A DNA stretch of 64,000 nt from Bradyrhizobium australiense. GTDB lineage: Bacteria > Pseudomonadota > Alphaproteobacteria > Rhizobiales > Xanthobacteraceae. The notes beneath the pieces are model-generated. The model did no database searches and was not told the origin of the DNA. It was given only the letters and a program-made list of their open reading frames with translations. Where the stretch lies: assembly GCF_013114825.1 (NCBI RefSeq), contig NZ_JAAVLX010000003.1, positions 806,001-870,000 of the forward strand, written 5' to 3'. Each line of letters begins with the position of its first letter. The first letter of the stretch is position 1. Shown here piece after piece: positions 56,025-64,000 of this stretch. The translations under genes and the position numbers were made by a program.

Positions 56025-56161
56025 CTGTGTCTCACCAAATATTTGGGGACGGGGCGCGAGGCGGGCCTGCCACGCCGAAGCCGCAGGCGAAGGCGGGTGG
56101 ACACATCCCTCCGACCTCTCTATAAACCGCCCGCTCGCCCGGCCTTTGGGCCTTCGAGTAT

Positions 56162-56237
56162 GCCCAGGTAGCTCAGTTGGTAGAGCATGCGACTGAAAAT
56201 CGCAGTGTCGGTGGTTCGATCCCGCCCCTGGGCACCA
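56162..56237 (+). tRNA. tRNA-Phe (GAA)
   Basis: 76-nt cloverleaf with encoded CCA. Acceptor GCCCAGG/CCTGGGC, D arm TAGCTCAGTTGGTAGAGCA, anticodon stem TGCGA/TCGCA with loop CTGAAAA (anticodon GAA), T arm GGTGGTTCGATCCCGCC. Confidence 0.97.
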
Positions 56238-56312
56238 TTAGCCCGGCATCGCGATCCCTCGCTGATCGGCCATGGCCACGGGTAACGCTTGAGCAGCAAC
56301 TAGCTCGCGGCG

Positions 56313-56345
56313 AAGTTCACAACTCCAGAAGTTCACAACTCCATG
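56313..56345. repeat. tandem duplication of 16 bp
   Basis: GAAGTTCACAACTCCA occurs twice head to tail near the end of the decayed acetyltransferase gene. A recent slippage-type duplication. Confidence 0.6.
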
Positions 56346-56347
56346 TA

Positions 56348-56801
56348 CTATCTCGATAGGCTAACCGCCGAGTCCATGAGAGAAATGCCCCTGCCGATAC
56401 TTCTAAAGCCATGCTTCCGGTAGAAGCCTTCGGCGTTGATCGTAGCATCGATATTTATTGACCGTTACGCCCCAGCCTTGCCTGGGCGATTCCGATATCG
56501 AGCAGCCTCCGGCCGAGTCCAGCCCCGGTAGCTTCGGGCAATATGAACAGCCGGGTTACTTCGCCGGCCTCGGCGTCGACAAATCCAACAACGACGCCGT
56601 CGTGCAGACACACGGTCATTCGGCCCTTGGCGATGAACTCTTCATAAGATGCCGGCGTACGCTCACCCATCCAATTATCGATTGATCCCGAGAGTAAGAC
56701 GCCGCTGCAAGGCCGCCGATCGACGCCTCCGTGATGTTGAAGACTGTTTCCGCGTCTTCTCGACGAGCGGGCCTGAAGGAAAAGTCGACGTCGCGTGTCA
56801 T
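56348..56801 (-). pseudogene. GNAT acetyltransferase, frameshifted
   Basis: From the ATG at 56801 the frame reads TRDVDFSFRPARREDAETVF. It then shifts to NWMGERTPASYEEFIAKGRM and FVDAEAGEVTRLFILPEATG, with the acetyl-CoA loop GAGLGRRLLDIGIAQARLG. A second shift is needed to reach INIDATINAEGFYRKHGFRS. At least two indels break it, so as written it encodes no intact enzyme. Confidence 0.8.
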
Positions 56802-57019
56802 GAGAAGCGCTCTTGTGCCTTCCCAAGTTTGGGAAGCAAGCGTAGCCCGGATGAGTGAAGCGATATCCGAGTTTTGGGTGGTGCCGATCCCGCATGTCGC
56901 TTCGCTCATGCGGGCTACCTGCTGTCACCGTAATTCGGTGGGGAATATTCATATCTGCAAAATGAGGAATCCGAAGTTGGGTGATTAGCTTCGAACTCCC
57001 AGGTTCCTAGCGGTTTGCC

Positions 57020-57395
57020 TTATTTGACGAACTCGGTCATTGGCTTGCCTTTATCAACGATATGTACGTTCAACATTTTTAGGGAGGTACCACCGCCGAC
57101 CCTAAAACCGGCGTGGGGCACGTCACGCGCATTAATGATCGCAGCGCCCATGGGAAGTGGTCTTTGCGTGCCATCAGGCAGTTCAAGCGTTGCGCCTTGA
57201 AGCACGTAAACTACCTCTTCCGGGATGGATATCTCTGGCAAGTGCCTCACCGGGAGGTACTTCGACGGCCGTGACTACAACATCCATGTCCTTGCCGGTA
57301 AGATCGCCCCTTTTAAGTTCAGTCCTGATCGTGCTTTGAGCGTTCGCGGACCCGATCATCAGTATGAATATGAATAAGGAAATCAGCTTGCGCAT
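57020..57395 (-). pseudogene. secreted cupin, one frameshift
   Basis: GGAGGTTACA precedes ATG at 57395. The signal peptide is RKLISLFIFILMIGSANAQS, followed by TVDVV-type MDVVVTAVEVPPGEALARDI and HPG. A missing base near 57230 moves the frame to EEVVYVLQGATLELPDGTQR and PMGAAIINARDVPHAGFRVG, ending EFVK. The two parts together give a cupin of about 125 residues. Either a real frameshift or a sequencing error. Confidence 0.75.
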
Positions 57396-57627
57396 TGTAA
57401 CCTCCAAATATTATTATCAGTGGTCACAACGGATACACTACGCCCGTTTCAATCAGCACACTGGTTAAAGGGGGCGCCCCACCAAATCGGCTCCCGCATC
57501 CTCCCCGCGCGAGGGCGTACACGCGAAGCGGGTAGTTGGGCCGCACGACTATTGCAGGCGGGGGTACTCGGTGAATTGCGGTGACAGTGCACTAAACAAT
57601 CTCGCTTGATTAAATGCGCCGTCGCTC

Positions 57628-57926
57628 TCACGCTGCCTTATAGGACGCGATCTTCTTGATCTGCGGCGCAAGCGTGTCTTCGGCTGTTTCGAGATCGTAG
57701 CCCGCCTGAATGTTCGTCCAGAAGGCGGCGCCGGCTTTAGAACTTGCCGAGCTGCAGCGCGGTGTCGGCCGTAACGGCTTTTCTTCGCGCGCGATGCGTT
57801 CGATTCGGGTGCGCGGCACGTCCACCGCGGCCGCGACGGCGTAGGATGTCAGTTTTAGCGGAACGAGAAATTCTTCCCGCAAGATTCCGCCGTGATGGAT
57901 CGGCGGAATGGCGCATTTGGCGCGTA
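57628..57926 (-). pseudogene. HigA-like antitoxin remnant
   Basis: Minus-strand frames give CAIPPIHHGGILREEFLVPL, KLTSYAVAAAVDVPRTRIER and IAREE. After a shift comes AVTADTALQLGKF, and after another FWTNIQAGYDLETAEDTLAP. These are the parts of a HigA-family Xre antitoxin, now split by two indels. No HigB toxin is visible nearby. Confidence 0.7.
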
Positions 57927-58202
57927 GCCGACACAGCTGCTGTTTCAGCCGACTTCGGCTTTTGACTTTTTGGGAGGTGGCTGATGCTGCCGCGATGTCA
58001 GCTTGACCCATAACGGACGCGGACCGTTGGCCGCAGACATCTCCGACGAGGAACGCCGCTGGTCTAGGCGCGTTGGAAAAGCGAAGTAAATCCATTCCGC
58101 CGGTCGTGCTTCTGACCTGGCTGGTATGTGTCGGCTCAAGCTTTTTCGCCGACAGTGAGCGAACGTCACGCCCAGAGGGCTGGTTTACGAACAGGTGTGA
58201 CA

Positions 58203-59393
58203 ATGAAGGCCTGCGGAGCGGTGCGGGTCGGTTTGTTGACAGCATTCATTGCAGTGGCTTGGCTCGGCCAACAGGTCCAGGTGGCCCTCGCCCAAACCCG
58301 ACCATCTGTCTCTCCGAGTGAACCCGCCAAAGTGTCTGCGCCGAAGGAAAGCCCTCCCAGGAAGGAAGCGGGAGTAGCTGTGAGCCCGTACACCGCGGGA
58401 TTGGTAACCGGTCCGCCGCAAAGCACCGAGTTCGCCATAGCTCAAGACATCGCGACCACGCTGGCAAGCGGCCAGGAGACCGGGCCTCGCGGCGAGGTCG
58501 CATTGCGGGTGCTGCCAATGGTGGGAAACGGTGGCATCCGCAACATCAGGGACGTGCTTACGCTGGCAGGTGCCGACATGGCGATCGCGCCATTCGTCCT
58601 GGTCGACCGGCTCCGGGAAACAAGAACGATCGCAGACATCCAGAACAAGCTCGTCTACATCACCCCACTTTTTGTCGAAGAGTTCCATCTCCTCGCGCCG
58701 TCTGAGATCAGGAGCCTGGCAGATCTTGAGGGAAAGAGGGTGAATCTCGGCGAAGAAGTCAGTGCTGCCGCTGTGCTTGGCCGTGAGGTGCTCAACCGTT
58801 TGGAAGTAAAGATAAGCGAATTGAACCTGGGGCTGGACGCCGCGCTGGATGGGATGAGGAAGGGGGAGATCTTCGCCAGCCTGCTGGTTTCGGGAAAACC
58901 GGTCAACCTCCTGGCCCGCTACGCGCAAGCTGATGGCATTCACTTGCTGCCGATTCCCTATTCCAAAGCACTGCAGCAAGATTATCTGCCATCGACCTTC
59001 CGCCGCGAGGATTACCCAAACATCGTTGGGAGCGGTGAAAGCGTCGACACGATCGCGATCAAATGCGCTCTTTTCGCCTACAACTGGCCGACCCGTAGCG
59101 AGCGGTTTCAGCTCCTTGAATTTTTTGTCGAGACGCTGTTCTCGCGGTTTCCTGAATTTCTCGGCGACGCTCACCATCCCAAATGGCGAGAGGTAAATTT
59201 GCATGAGGTGCTCCCCGGTTGGCGGCGATTTGGACCGGCAGAGCGCTGGCTCCAGCGGCAATCGGGCGGAGAGGCCGCGCTTCGCAAGGCGTTCGGCCGG
59301 TTCCTCGAGCAGAAGCGAACCAGCAATCCGCCGGACCGCGAAGAGTTGTTCCAGGACTTCATGCGGTGGCGAGAACGCAAGCAGGGCTGGTGA
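58203..59393 (+). CDS. TAXI-family solute-binding-like protein
   Basis: 396-residue exported protein with a signal peptide (about 1-31, GLLTAFIAVAWLGQQVQVAL) and a low-complexity linker. It then has the two-lobe TAXI/NMT1-like binding fold (TEFAIAQDIATTLASGQE, GADMAIAPFVLVDR, LADLEGKRVNLGEEVSAAAV) and YPNIVGSGESVDTIAIKCAL. The C-terminus is extended. TAXI proteins feed TRAP transporters, but no TRAP permease genes are seen here. The ATG at 58203 follows CAGGTG. Confidence 0.72.
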   Translation: MKACGAVRVGLLTAFIAVAWLGQQVQVALAQTRPSVSPSEPAKVSAPKESPPRKEAGVAVSPYTAGLVTGPPQSTEFAIAQDIATTLASGQETGPRGEVALRVLPMVGNGGIRNIRDVLTLAGADMAIAPFVLVDRLRETRTIADIQNKLVYITPLFVEEFHLLAPSEIRSLADLEGKRVNLGEEVSAAAVLGREVLNRLEVKISELNLGLDAALDGMRKGEIFASLLVSGKPVNLLARYAQADGIHLLPIPYSKALQQDYLPSTFRREDYPNIVGSGESVDTIAIKCALFAYNWPTRSERFQLLEFFVETLFSRFPEFLGDAHHPKWREVNLHEVLPGWRRFGPAERWLQRQSGGEAALRKAFGRFLEQKRTSNPPDREELFQDFMRWRERKQGW

Positions 59394-59413
59394 ACAGAGG
59401 TCGGGAGATCACG

Positions 59414-60054
59414 ATGCGCAATGCGCTGGCGACCGTTGCTCTGGTCGCGTTGCTCGGATTGATCGCCGACGTGAGGCAGTCTGCCGCCCAATTTGGCCAA
59501 CCTCCGTTCGGCCAGCCGCAGTTTGGTCAACCCCAGTTTGGCCAGCCCCAGTTTGGTCAGCCCCAATTTGGTCCAGCCAACCCGCGGCGCCGCAGGTGCG
59601 CGCGCCGACCAGGGTGCAAAAGGCCGACAAGATCGGCAAGGCCAAAACAGCCGCTCGCAGAGGCGGCAAAGCGCACAGGGAGCACCACGTCGTTCGTCCG
59701 CGTCCAAATCAGCGGAAGATTGCCGAAAAGAACGGATACAAGCGCGTTAGCGACCTCGTGAACTTCCCAAAGTTCTTTCCCAGCCTGGGCATCCTCTTTG
59801 TCAAGCCCGAAACTTTGCCGCTCGGACCATTCCTGTGCTTCGACCGCAAGGATCGCTTGATGGCGACCGTGTATATGGTCCCGACAAGAGACGTCGACGA
59901 GCGCAAGCTATTGGAGGCGCCGGGCTTCGCTGGCGCAGCGCTCGACCACGTCAGCCTCTACTTTAACCCGGGTCACCCCGGAGTGGACGTGCCGCATTAC
60001 CATGTCGTGATCTGGCATGTGACCAGGAAGGAGGAAGCGCGCGTTGCGAAATGA
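59414..60054 (+). pseudogene. secreted FGQPQ-repeat protein, one frameshift
   Basis: ATG at 59414 after GGGAGATC opens a signal peptide (RNALATVALVALLGLIADVR) and five FGQP(Q/P) repeats encoded by 15-bp DNA repeats (59500-59575). One base is missing near 59575; the frame then resumes as PAAPQVRAPTRVQKADKIGK, KIAEKNGYKRVSDLVNFPKF and ends HYHVVIWHVTRKEEARVAK. As a corrected gene it would be about 210 residues. Slippage in the repeats is the likely cause. It follows the TAXI-like gene by 20 bp. Confidence 0.7.
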
Positions 60055-60101
60055 CGCGCGCGCCTTTGGCGGCCGGACATCAGAATCGGCGTCGTGCCGC
60101 T

Positions 60102-60695
60102 TTACCGGTTTCCGAGTACGAGATCGACTGTGTGCCTGGCGATCTTCCGAAGCTGGGCTTCATCCCCAAACGCGCGTTCGAGCACGGCCAAACCGCGGGT
60201 CACGGTGACGATGTGCAATGCGGCGGTCTCGGGGTCTCCGTTGAACTCGCCTCGTTCGACGCCCTCCGAGAAGGCTTGCTGAACCAGGCCGGTGATGCGC
60301 GCCACCAGATCCGCGAACATTTTGCGCGCGGTCTCGTCCAGCCCTTCGCCTTCGACCGATGCGAGCTCCATCAGCCCCCGCGTGGTGGGACATCCGCGGG
60401 GCGGCGAGCCGGAACGAAGGTTTTTTATTGTCAGATCGAAAAACGCCGTCAGGCGCTTTCGCAAGGTCCCCGACCCGAGCGCCTTTTGGACAGAGCCGAG
60501 ATAATCGCTCGCATAGCGCTCGTAGGCGGTTAGAAACAGCGCTTCCTTGCTGCCGAAGGCATTGTAGAGACTGCCGCGCTGGACGCCGGCGTCGCGCGCG
60601 ATGTCCGAGAGCGACGTGCCGCGCACGCCCTTGCGCCAGAATTGATCGAACGCGATGCGTAGGACGTCGTCGTGGTCAAACTCGCGCGGCCTCAC
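60102..60695 (-). CDS. TetR/AcrR family transcriptional regulator
   Basis: 197-residue repressor. The N-terminal HTH has DVLRIAFDQFWRKGVRGTSL and SDIARDAGVQRGSLYNAFGS. The C-terminal ligand domain has a conserved GCPTTRGLMELASVEGEGL. The start is GTG at 60695 after GGAGGG. It is divergent from a tautomerase gene across a 192-bp spacer containing a TTGAC-N5-GTCAA dyad, a likely operator. Confidence 0.92.
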   Translation of the reverse strand: MRPREFDHDDVLRIAFDQFWRKGVRGTSLSDIARDAGVQRGSLYNAFGSKEALFLTAYERYASDYLGSVQKALGSGTLRKRLTAFFDLTIKNLRSGSPPRGCPTTRGLMELASVEGEGLDETARKMFADLVARITGLVQQAFSEGVERGEFNGDPETAALHIVTVTRGLAVLERAFGDEAQLRKIARHTVDLVLGNR

Positions 60696-60750
60696 ATTTC
60701 CCTCCGCTGCAGCCCATGAATTCCACTGCCTGACGCGCGCCTAATAGTAT

Positions 60751-60765
60751 TTGACATGACGTCAA
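60751..60765. promoter_or_regulatory. dyad between TetR and tautomerase genes
   Basis: TTGAC-ATGAC-GTCAA, 15 bp, with perfect 5-bp arms. The left arm can also act as a -35 element (TTGACA). A candidate TetR operator. Confidence 0.5.
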
Positions 60766-60887
60766 GAACGTGGTTTTCAACACTGTGTCAAAAATCCCTC
60801 GGGCTTGATAGCTCATTTCGTGGTGAACCACCAGCACGGGAGCCGCGATGGCTCGCCTCCGCGCGACGGTTCGGATAAGGATCCGCA

Positions 60888-61265
60888 ATGCCGCTCATTC
60901 ACATCTCATTGCGCGCCGGCAAGCCGGAAGCCTACCGGCAGGCGATCTTCGACAGCGTTTACCGCGCGATGCGCGAAACGCTCGACGTGCCCGAAGACGA
61001 CCAGTTCATGACCATCGCGGAGCATGAGGCCGCGAACTTCCGCTACGGCGACGCCTATGGCATAGCGCGGAGCGACGATGTCGTGTTCATCCAGATCACT
61101 GTGTTCAACACCCGTACATCAGAACAGAAGAAAGCGCTGTTCCGCCCGACCGCGGAGCTGCTTGGCGAAAGCCCCGGCATTCGTCCGGAGGACGTGTTCG
61201 TGAATGTTTTGGAGTCCGCGAAAGAAAATTGGTCCGTAGGCCACGGCCTCGCGCAATTCGCTTGA
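60888..61265 (+). CDS. tautomerase family protein
   Basis: 125-residue protein of the tautomerase superfamily. After Met removal the catalytic Pro is exposed (PLIHISLRAGKPEAY). The second half has FIQITVFNTRTSEQKKALFR and VFVNVLESAKENWSVGHGLA. The length fits the fused-tandem 4-oxalocrotonate tautomerase-like group. AAGGATCCGCA precedes the ATG. It is divergent from a TetR gene that probably controls it. Confidence 0.9.
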   Translation: MPLIHISLRAGKPEAYRQAIFDSVYRAMRETLDVPEDDQFMTIAEHEAANFRYGDAYGIARSDDVVFIQITVFNTRTSEQKKALFRPTAELLGESPGIRPEDVFVNVLESAKENWSVGHGLAQFA

Positions 61266-61370
61266 AGCCGGCGACCTGGAACACAGTTCCATTTGCGTTG
61301 ATGCGGAAAGCCGGCAGCAGCCGCAAGCGTGTGGCTGAAGGCTCTGAAGCGAAGAAAACGTAAGTTGTTG

Positions 61371-61394
61371 GGAACGGACACGCTCCAATCCGTT
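61371..61394 (+). promoter_or_regulatory. putative EcfG-type promoter
   Basis: GGAAC at 61371-61375, 15 bases, then CGTT ending at 61394, 27 bp before the ATG of the small membrane protein gene. Confidence 0.45.
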
Positions 61395-61421
61395 TGGTTC
61401 AGCGGAAGTTGGAGTTGGTGC

Positions 61422-61712
61422 ATGCCGCAATCGTCAGAACGATCCAAGGTCGGCGCAGGACAAATCGTCCTGCTCATTGTACTTGCCGCGCTGCTTGTCG
61501 TTACCGGCGCGTGGGCCGCTTACGTCTGGAACGCAAGCAGCGATGTTCCGATGAGCACGCACGGCTGGATCGCGCTTGGCCTCGGTACGTTCTTCTCGCT
61601 TCTGATCGGGTGCGGCCTGATGGCGCTAATGTTCTTCAGCAGCCGAAGCGGTCATGACGAGGCTGCCACTCCCCATTTCAGAGAGCGTCGCGAGGGCGAA
61701 GACCGGACGTGA
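61422..61712 (+). CDS. small two-helix membrane protein
   Basis: 96 residues with two membrane helices (IVLLIVLAALLVVTGAWAAY and GWIALGLGTFFSLLIGCGLM) and a charged tail. The ATG at 61422 follows GGAGTTGGTGC. It is preceded by an EcfG-like promoter, so it may be stress-induced. No known domain. Confidence 0.7.
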   Translation: MPQSSERSKVGAGQIVLLIVLAALLVVTGAWAAYVWNASSDVPMSTHGWIALGLGTFFSLLIGCGLMALMFFSSRSGHDEAATPHFRERREGEDRT

Positions 61713-61733
61713 GTTTGTTTGACTAACCTTACT

Positions 61734-61867
61734 GCGTCATAAGCCCCTCATGGTGAGGAGCGCCAACGGTCGCGAAGCGCGGCCCCGATGACTGGCTCCG
61801 CGAGCCTCGAACCATAAGGCCCCCGTCTGTGGCCACATCCTTCGAGACGCCCGATCTGCCGGCTCCA
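61734..61867. repeat. dispersed palindromic repeat, family E (copy 2, decayed)
   Basis: TGCGTCATAAGCCCCTCATG, then GTGAGGAGCG, with CTCGAACCATAAGGCCC and ATCCTTCGAGACGCC on the right, as in 48514-48646. The right terminal inverted end is lost. Confidence 0.65.
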
Positions 61868-62132
61868 ACTACATCTGAATATCCGCCTGAACAGCGCCCG
61901 CACGTCCATTTCATCTGCGGCTGACCTTGCTGGATGCAAAAGCGTCCGTCGACAGCGGGCACCTTGATGATGGACGTACGCTTGTTGCCGCAGCAATGCT
62001 TGATGCTGTCGGGAAAACCCGGCTGGTAGATGTAGAATGCGCGTTCAGCCCGCGCGGAATCTTGTCGCGCAGATCAACCAGGCGGTCGCCGGGATTGCAT
62101 GCCAAAGCCGCCGCTGTCAGGAGCCATTTCAT
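61868..62132 (-). pseudogene. possible decayed small secreted protein
   Basis: Minus-strand frame KWLLTAAALACNPGDRLVDL, then DKIPRGLNA from ATG at 62132. A shifted frame reads FYIYQPGFPDSIKHCCGNKR, TSIIKVPAVDGRFCIQQGQP and MKWTCGRCSGGYSDVVGAG. The cysteine-rich part suggests a small zinc-binding or secreted protein broken by one indel. Weak evidence. Confidence 0.35.
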
Positions 62133-62233
62133 CTCGACAGGGTAAACTATTTGGCGCCGACCTCGCAGTATCTCCGTCAGCTTAGGACAAGCGCATTTGC
62201 GCTTATTTCTGAGATGACTGAAAAACAGCGGGC

Positions 62234-62524
62234 CTAGATCCCGAACAGACTGAAAATCGCCCCGAAGATCGCCGCGATGACAGCCACGACGCCAAAGATC
62301 ACGGACGCCACGGCATCAAGCAGTAGTTCGACCATATCCGACGCGGAGCTTGCTGCAACGATCACGACGCAGCAACCGGCTCCGATCAGCACCGATGTGA
62401 CCATGCTGAACACCATGATCCACAGCACGGTAAAGACGAGCCCGCCGAGAATCAGCGCCACAGCGATGCGGCGGAAAGGACTGCTGTTCGATGCAGACCG
62501 TGCGGCTGGTTCTGGCGAATGCAT
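62234..62524 (-). CDS. small membrane protein
   Basis: 96 residues with two or three hydrophobic segments (VALILGGLVFTVLWIMVFSM, VLIGAGCCVVIVAAS, FGVVAVIAAIFGAIFSLFG). The ATG follows GAGGATTGTCGTC. It is minus-strand, near a ferritin-like gene, in a region of small stress-type genes. No known domain. Confidence 0.7.
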   Translation of the reverse strand: MHSPEPAARSASNSSPFRRIAVALILGGLVFTVLWIMVFSMVTSVLIGAGCCVVIVAASSASDMVELLLDAVASVIFGVVAVIAAIFGAIFSLFGI

Positions 62525-62712
62525 GACGACAATCCTCTATGATCCGGATTGTCGTCGCCGGGCCGCAAAAGGTTCAAGCCGCAGCCGAACGTTGCGTGCT
62601 CAGCAGATACGGTCGCCGCGTGTCGCCGTCCCGACCGGCAGCGTCACATCCACGGAACGTTGCACCTGATGCTGGTGCAGTCTGGCGTTTCCCGAGCGCA
62701 AGCAGCCCCGAG

Positions 62713-63207
62713 TCACGCCGCCAGCGCGTCCGGATTGACCTCGCCCTTGGCGATATCGGTGAGCAGCGCATCGATCGCTTTCTCTTCCATCAGGCTGCTG
62801 TGCAGCGTCGCCTGGTCGTTGCGCAGTTCCAACTGACCGGCAAGGGCGGCGGCCGAACCGTAGGCAGCGATCTCATAGTGCTCGAGTTTCTGGGCGGATG
62901 CGATCAGGCCCGCATCGCGAAGATCGTCGCCTTCCAACATGCCGAGCATCTTTCGGGTCTCACGGATGAGAGCCTCCATGGCCTGGTCGACATGCGCTGC
63001 TGGGTCGGCGCCATGCTGGCGAAGGATGGCCACAAGGCGGTCCTTTTGCGTGACCGTCTCCGCGCGGTGGTCCACCAGCGCGTCCTTGAGCGCCGGGTGT
63101 GACGCGGCTGCCGCCATGCGCAGCAACGTTTCGGCAAGCTGCTCCTCGACGCTCACCAGTTCCTGCAGTTCGGCAAGGTACATGTCCTTGAAATTCCTGA
63201 TCTCCAT
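62713..63207 (-). CDS. DUF892 (YciF-like) ferritin-fold protein
   Basis: 164-residue four-helix bundle of the DUF892/YciF family, stress-induced in enterics and many alphaproteobacteria. It starts EIRNFKDMYLAELQELVSVE, and has EEQLAETLLRMAAAASHPAL and ASAQKLEHYEIAAYGSAAAL, with Glu and His placed as in a di-iron site. GAGAGGG precedes the ATG. Presumed cytosolic oxidative-stress protein. Confidence 0.9.
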   Translation of the reverse strand: MEIRNFKDMYLAELQELVSVEEQLAETLLRMAAAASHPALKDALVDHRAETVTQKDRLVAILRQHGADPAAHVDQAMEALIRETRKMLGMLEGDDLRDAGLIASAQKLEHYEIAAYGSAAALAGQLELRNDQATLHSSLMEEKAIDALLTDIAKGEVNPDALAA

Positions 63208-63388
63208 GGCGAAATCCCTCTCTCAGGATGTGGATGAGGCTTCCGGCAGCGCGCTACGTCGTTTTCGGAAGCAACCGGCGCGAGCCGAGCGGCCTGTTTC
63301 ACTTTCGAGGCCTGCGATATCCTTCAACGAGGCCACGACGCATCGGGTTCCGGTCCAAAACCCAATCCAATACCCAAGAGGTGCTGCG

Positions 63389-63577
63389 ATGACGGAATGG
63401 TACTTTGTCTGGGTCGAGGGCCTGCGCGGACCGGCGCCGCAGAAATGGTCGTCGGATGGGCTTTGGGGGCAAATCGGCCGCCAGGATGTCATCGTCCGCT
63501 TCGCGCTGAGCGACGAGGAAGCGCATCTGCCGCTCGATGAACTGGCAAGGCGGCATCCCATTCCCGACGCGAAATAG
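63389..63577 (+). CDS. small hypothetical protein
   Basis: 62-residue protein: TEWYFVWVEGLRGPAPQKWS, then DGLWGQIGRQDVIVRFALSD and ending PLDELARRHPIPDAK. The ATG at 63389 has AAGAGGTG upstream. Soluble and aromatic-rich; no recognised domain. Confidence 0.6.
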   Translation: MTEWYFVWVEGLRGPAPQKWSSDGLWGQIGRQDVIVRFALSDEEAHLPLDELARRHPIPDAK

Positions 63578-63884
63578 CCGATTATGGCCTCGCCATGTCG
63601 GCGAGCGTGCGGAACAATGGGTTTTAAAGGTGCCCTTCAGCGGAACATTGCGAATTTAATTTTGTTGCCGGCTTGAAGCGGCGCAAAGAGGCACCACTGT
63701 CCCGAATTCAATTCGGCTTGCTTGCGGAATTGAAAGCGAAGTTGCGAGCCGGCGCGCGGCGCTGGCGGGGACGAGCGATCAGGATCCGATGAGCTTGACG
63801 TCATTCCCTCCGCAGAAGAGGGCCGCGTGCGGTCAAGGCCGCCACGCGGTGCTCACCAACCAGAAGCCAAGTAAGGAGTCCTGC
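63578..63884. other. gene-free stretch
   Basis: 307 bases between the small gene and the edge gene. It holds one possible EcfG-like pair (GGAAC at 63642, 17 bases, GTT), 218 bp before the next start and therefore not called. No coding frame. Confidence 0.45.
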
Positions 63885-64000
63885 ATGAAATTGAACTCGG
63901 CACAGGTGGAACGCGCTCTGACGCAATTCGAAGCCCAGGCGCTTCCCGACGATCATCCGGTGGTCCCGCAACTGGCCAGCATGTTTGGCGATCATACATT
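63885..64000 (+). CDS. hypothetical protein, cut by window edge
   Basis: Partial gene. ATG at 63885 after AAGGAGTCCTGC, a strong ribosome binding site. The first 38 residues read KLNSAQVERALTQFEAQALP and DDHPVVPQLASMFGDHT. It resembles small conserved alphaproteobacterial proteins; the family cannot be set from this fragment. Confidence 0.6.
   Translation, partial: MKLNSAQVERALTQFEAQALPDDHPVVPQLASMFGDHT

Noticed and set aside
59500..59575. 15-bp tandem repeats considered as a CRISPR array
   Set aside because: Repeats are adjacent with no spacers and encode FGQP(Q/P) in frame with a signal peptide.
63642..63666. GGAAC-N17-GTT as a promoter for the edge gene
   Set aside because: It is 218 bp from the start, lacks the C before GTT, and no gene start lies at a usual distance.

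Overview
The window is high-GC alphaproteobacterial chromosome, most likely Bradyrhizobium or a close relative in the Nitrobacteraceae. The grounds are the F0 gene order I-A-C-B'-B with its own b' subunit, an ALA synthase (the Shemin route) preceded by a perfect FNR/FixK-type box, EcfG-type stress promoters, a murA-DUF2948-hisD-UPF0262-phosphatase cluster, and several families of dispersed intergenic palindromes. No rRNA, CRISPR array or intact transposase was seen. The genus is an inference from gene content; no database was searched.

Layout. 1-2377: end of a cytochrome c oxidase cluster (coxC, a DUF983 zinc-ribbon protein, SURF1). 2378-6560: small stress-type genes, including a 26-residue membrane peptide, and a divergent NarL-type kinase/regulator pair. 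6580-12024: a decayed LysR gene opposite a three-subunit molybdenum hydroxylase of the PaoABC type and a Tat-leader cupin. 12264-18051: a LolC/E-like permease, a repeat-rich spacer, thrC with an M16 protease and a RimJ-like acetyltransferase, and a secreted protein. 18104-20695: the F0 ATP synthase operon on the minus strand. 20970-26803: an HCCA-isomerase-like protein, a coiled-coil secreted protein, YjbQ, and two divergent MHS-type MFS transporters. 27299-31594: a convergent pair of LuxR regulator and SLC5-STAC-PAS-kinase-receiver sensor resembling CrbR/CrbS. 31755-38829: hemA, a membrane protein, a metallo-hydrolase, a chemoreceptor, a beta-barrel porin and small genes. 38846-42638: GH1 and GH16 glycosidases and an HD-GYP protein with a palindrome between the last two.

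42639-45717 is accessory. The 3' end of a tRNA-Thr gene is repeated upstream, once as a 41-bp copy with one mismatch and once as a degenerate copy. A truncated, frameshifted integrase gene lies next to the tRNA. This looks like two successive integrations at one tRNA, now reduced to remnants that carry a Crp/Fnr regulator and a small phage-type gene.

46026-56237 is core again: a small basic protein, a cyclic-nucleotide-domain flavoprotein paired with a UBP-type zinc finger, a chloroperoxidase-like hydrolase, the murA-hisD cluster, maf, yacG and tRNA-Phe. 56348-62132 is a decay zone with frameshifted GNAT, cupin, HigA-like and FGQPQ-repeat genes among intact TAXI-like, TetR, tautomerase and membrane genes. 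The right end holds small stress-type genes (a DUF892 ferritin-like protein and others) and a gene cut by the window edge.

The strongest leads are the tRNA-Thr island remnants, the EcfG-type promoter ahead of the 26-residue peptide, the FNR/FixK box at hemA, the flavoprotein/UBP-finger pair, and the palindrome between the GH16 and HD-GYP genes.
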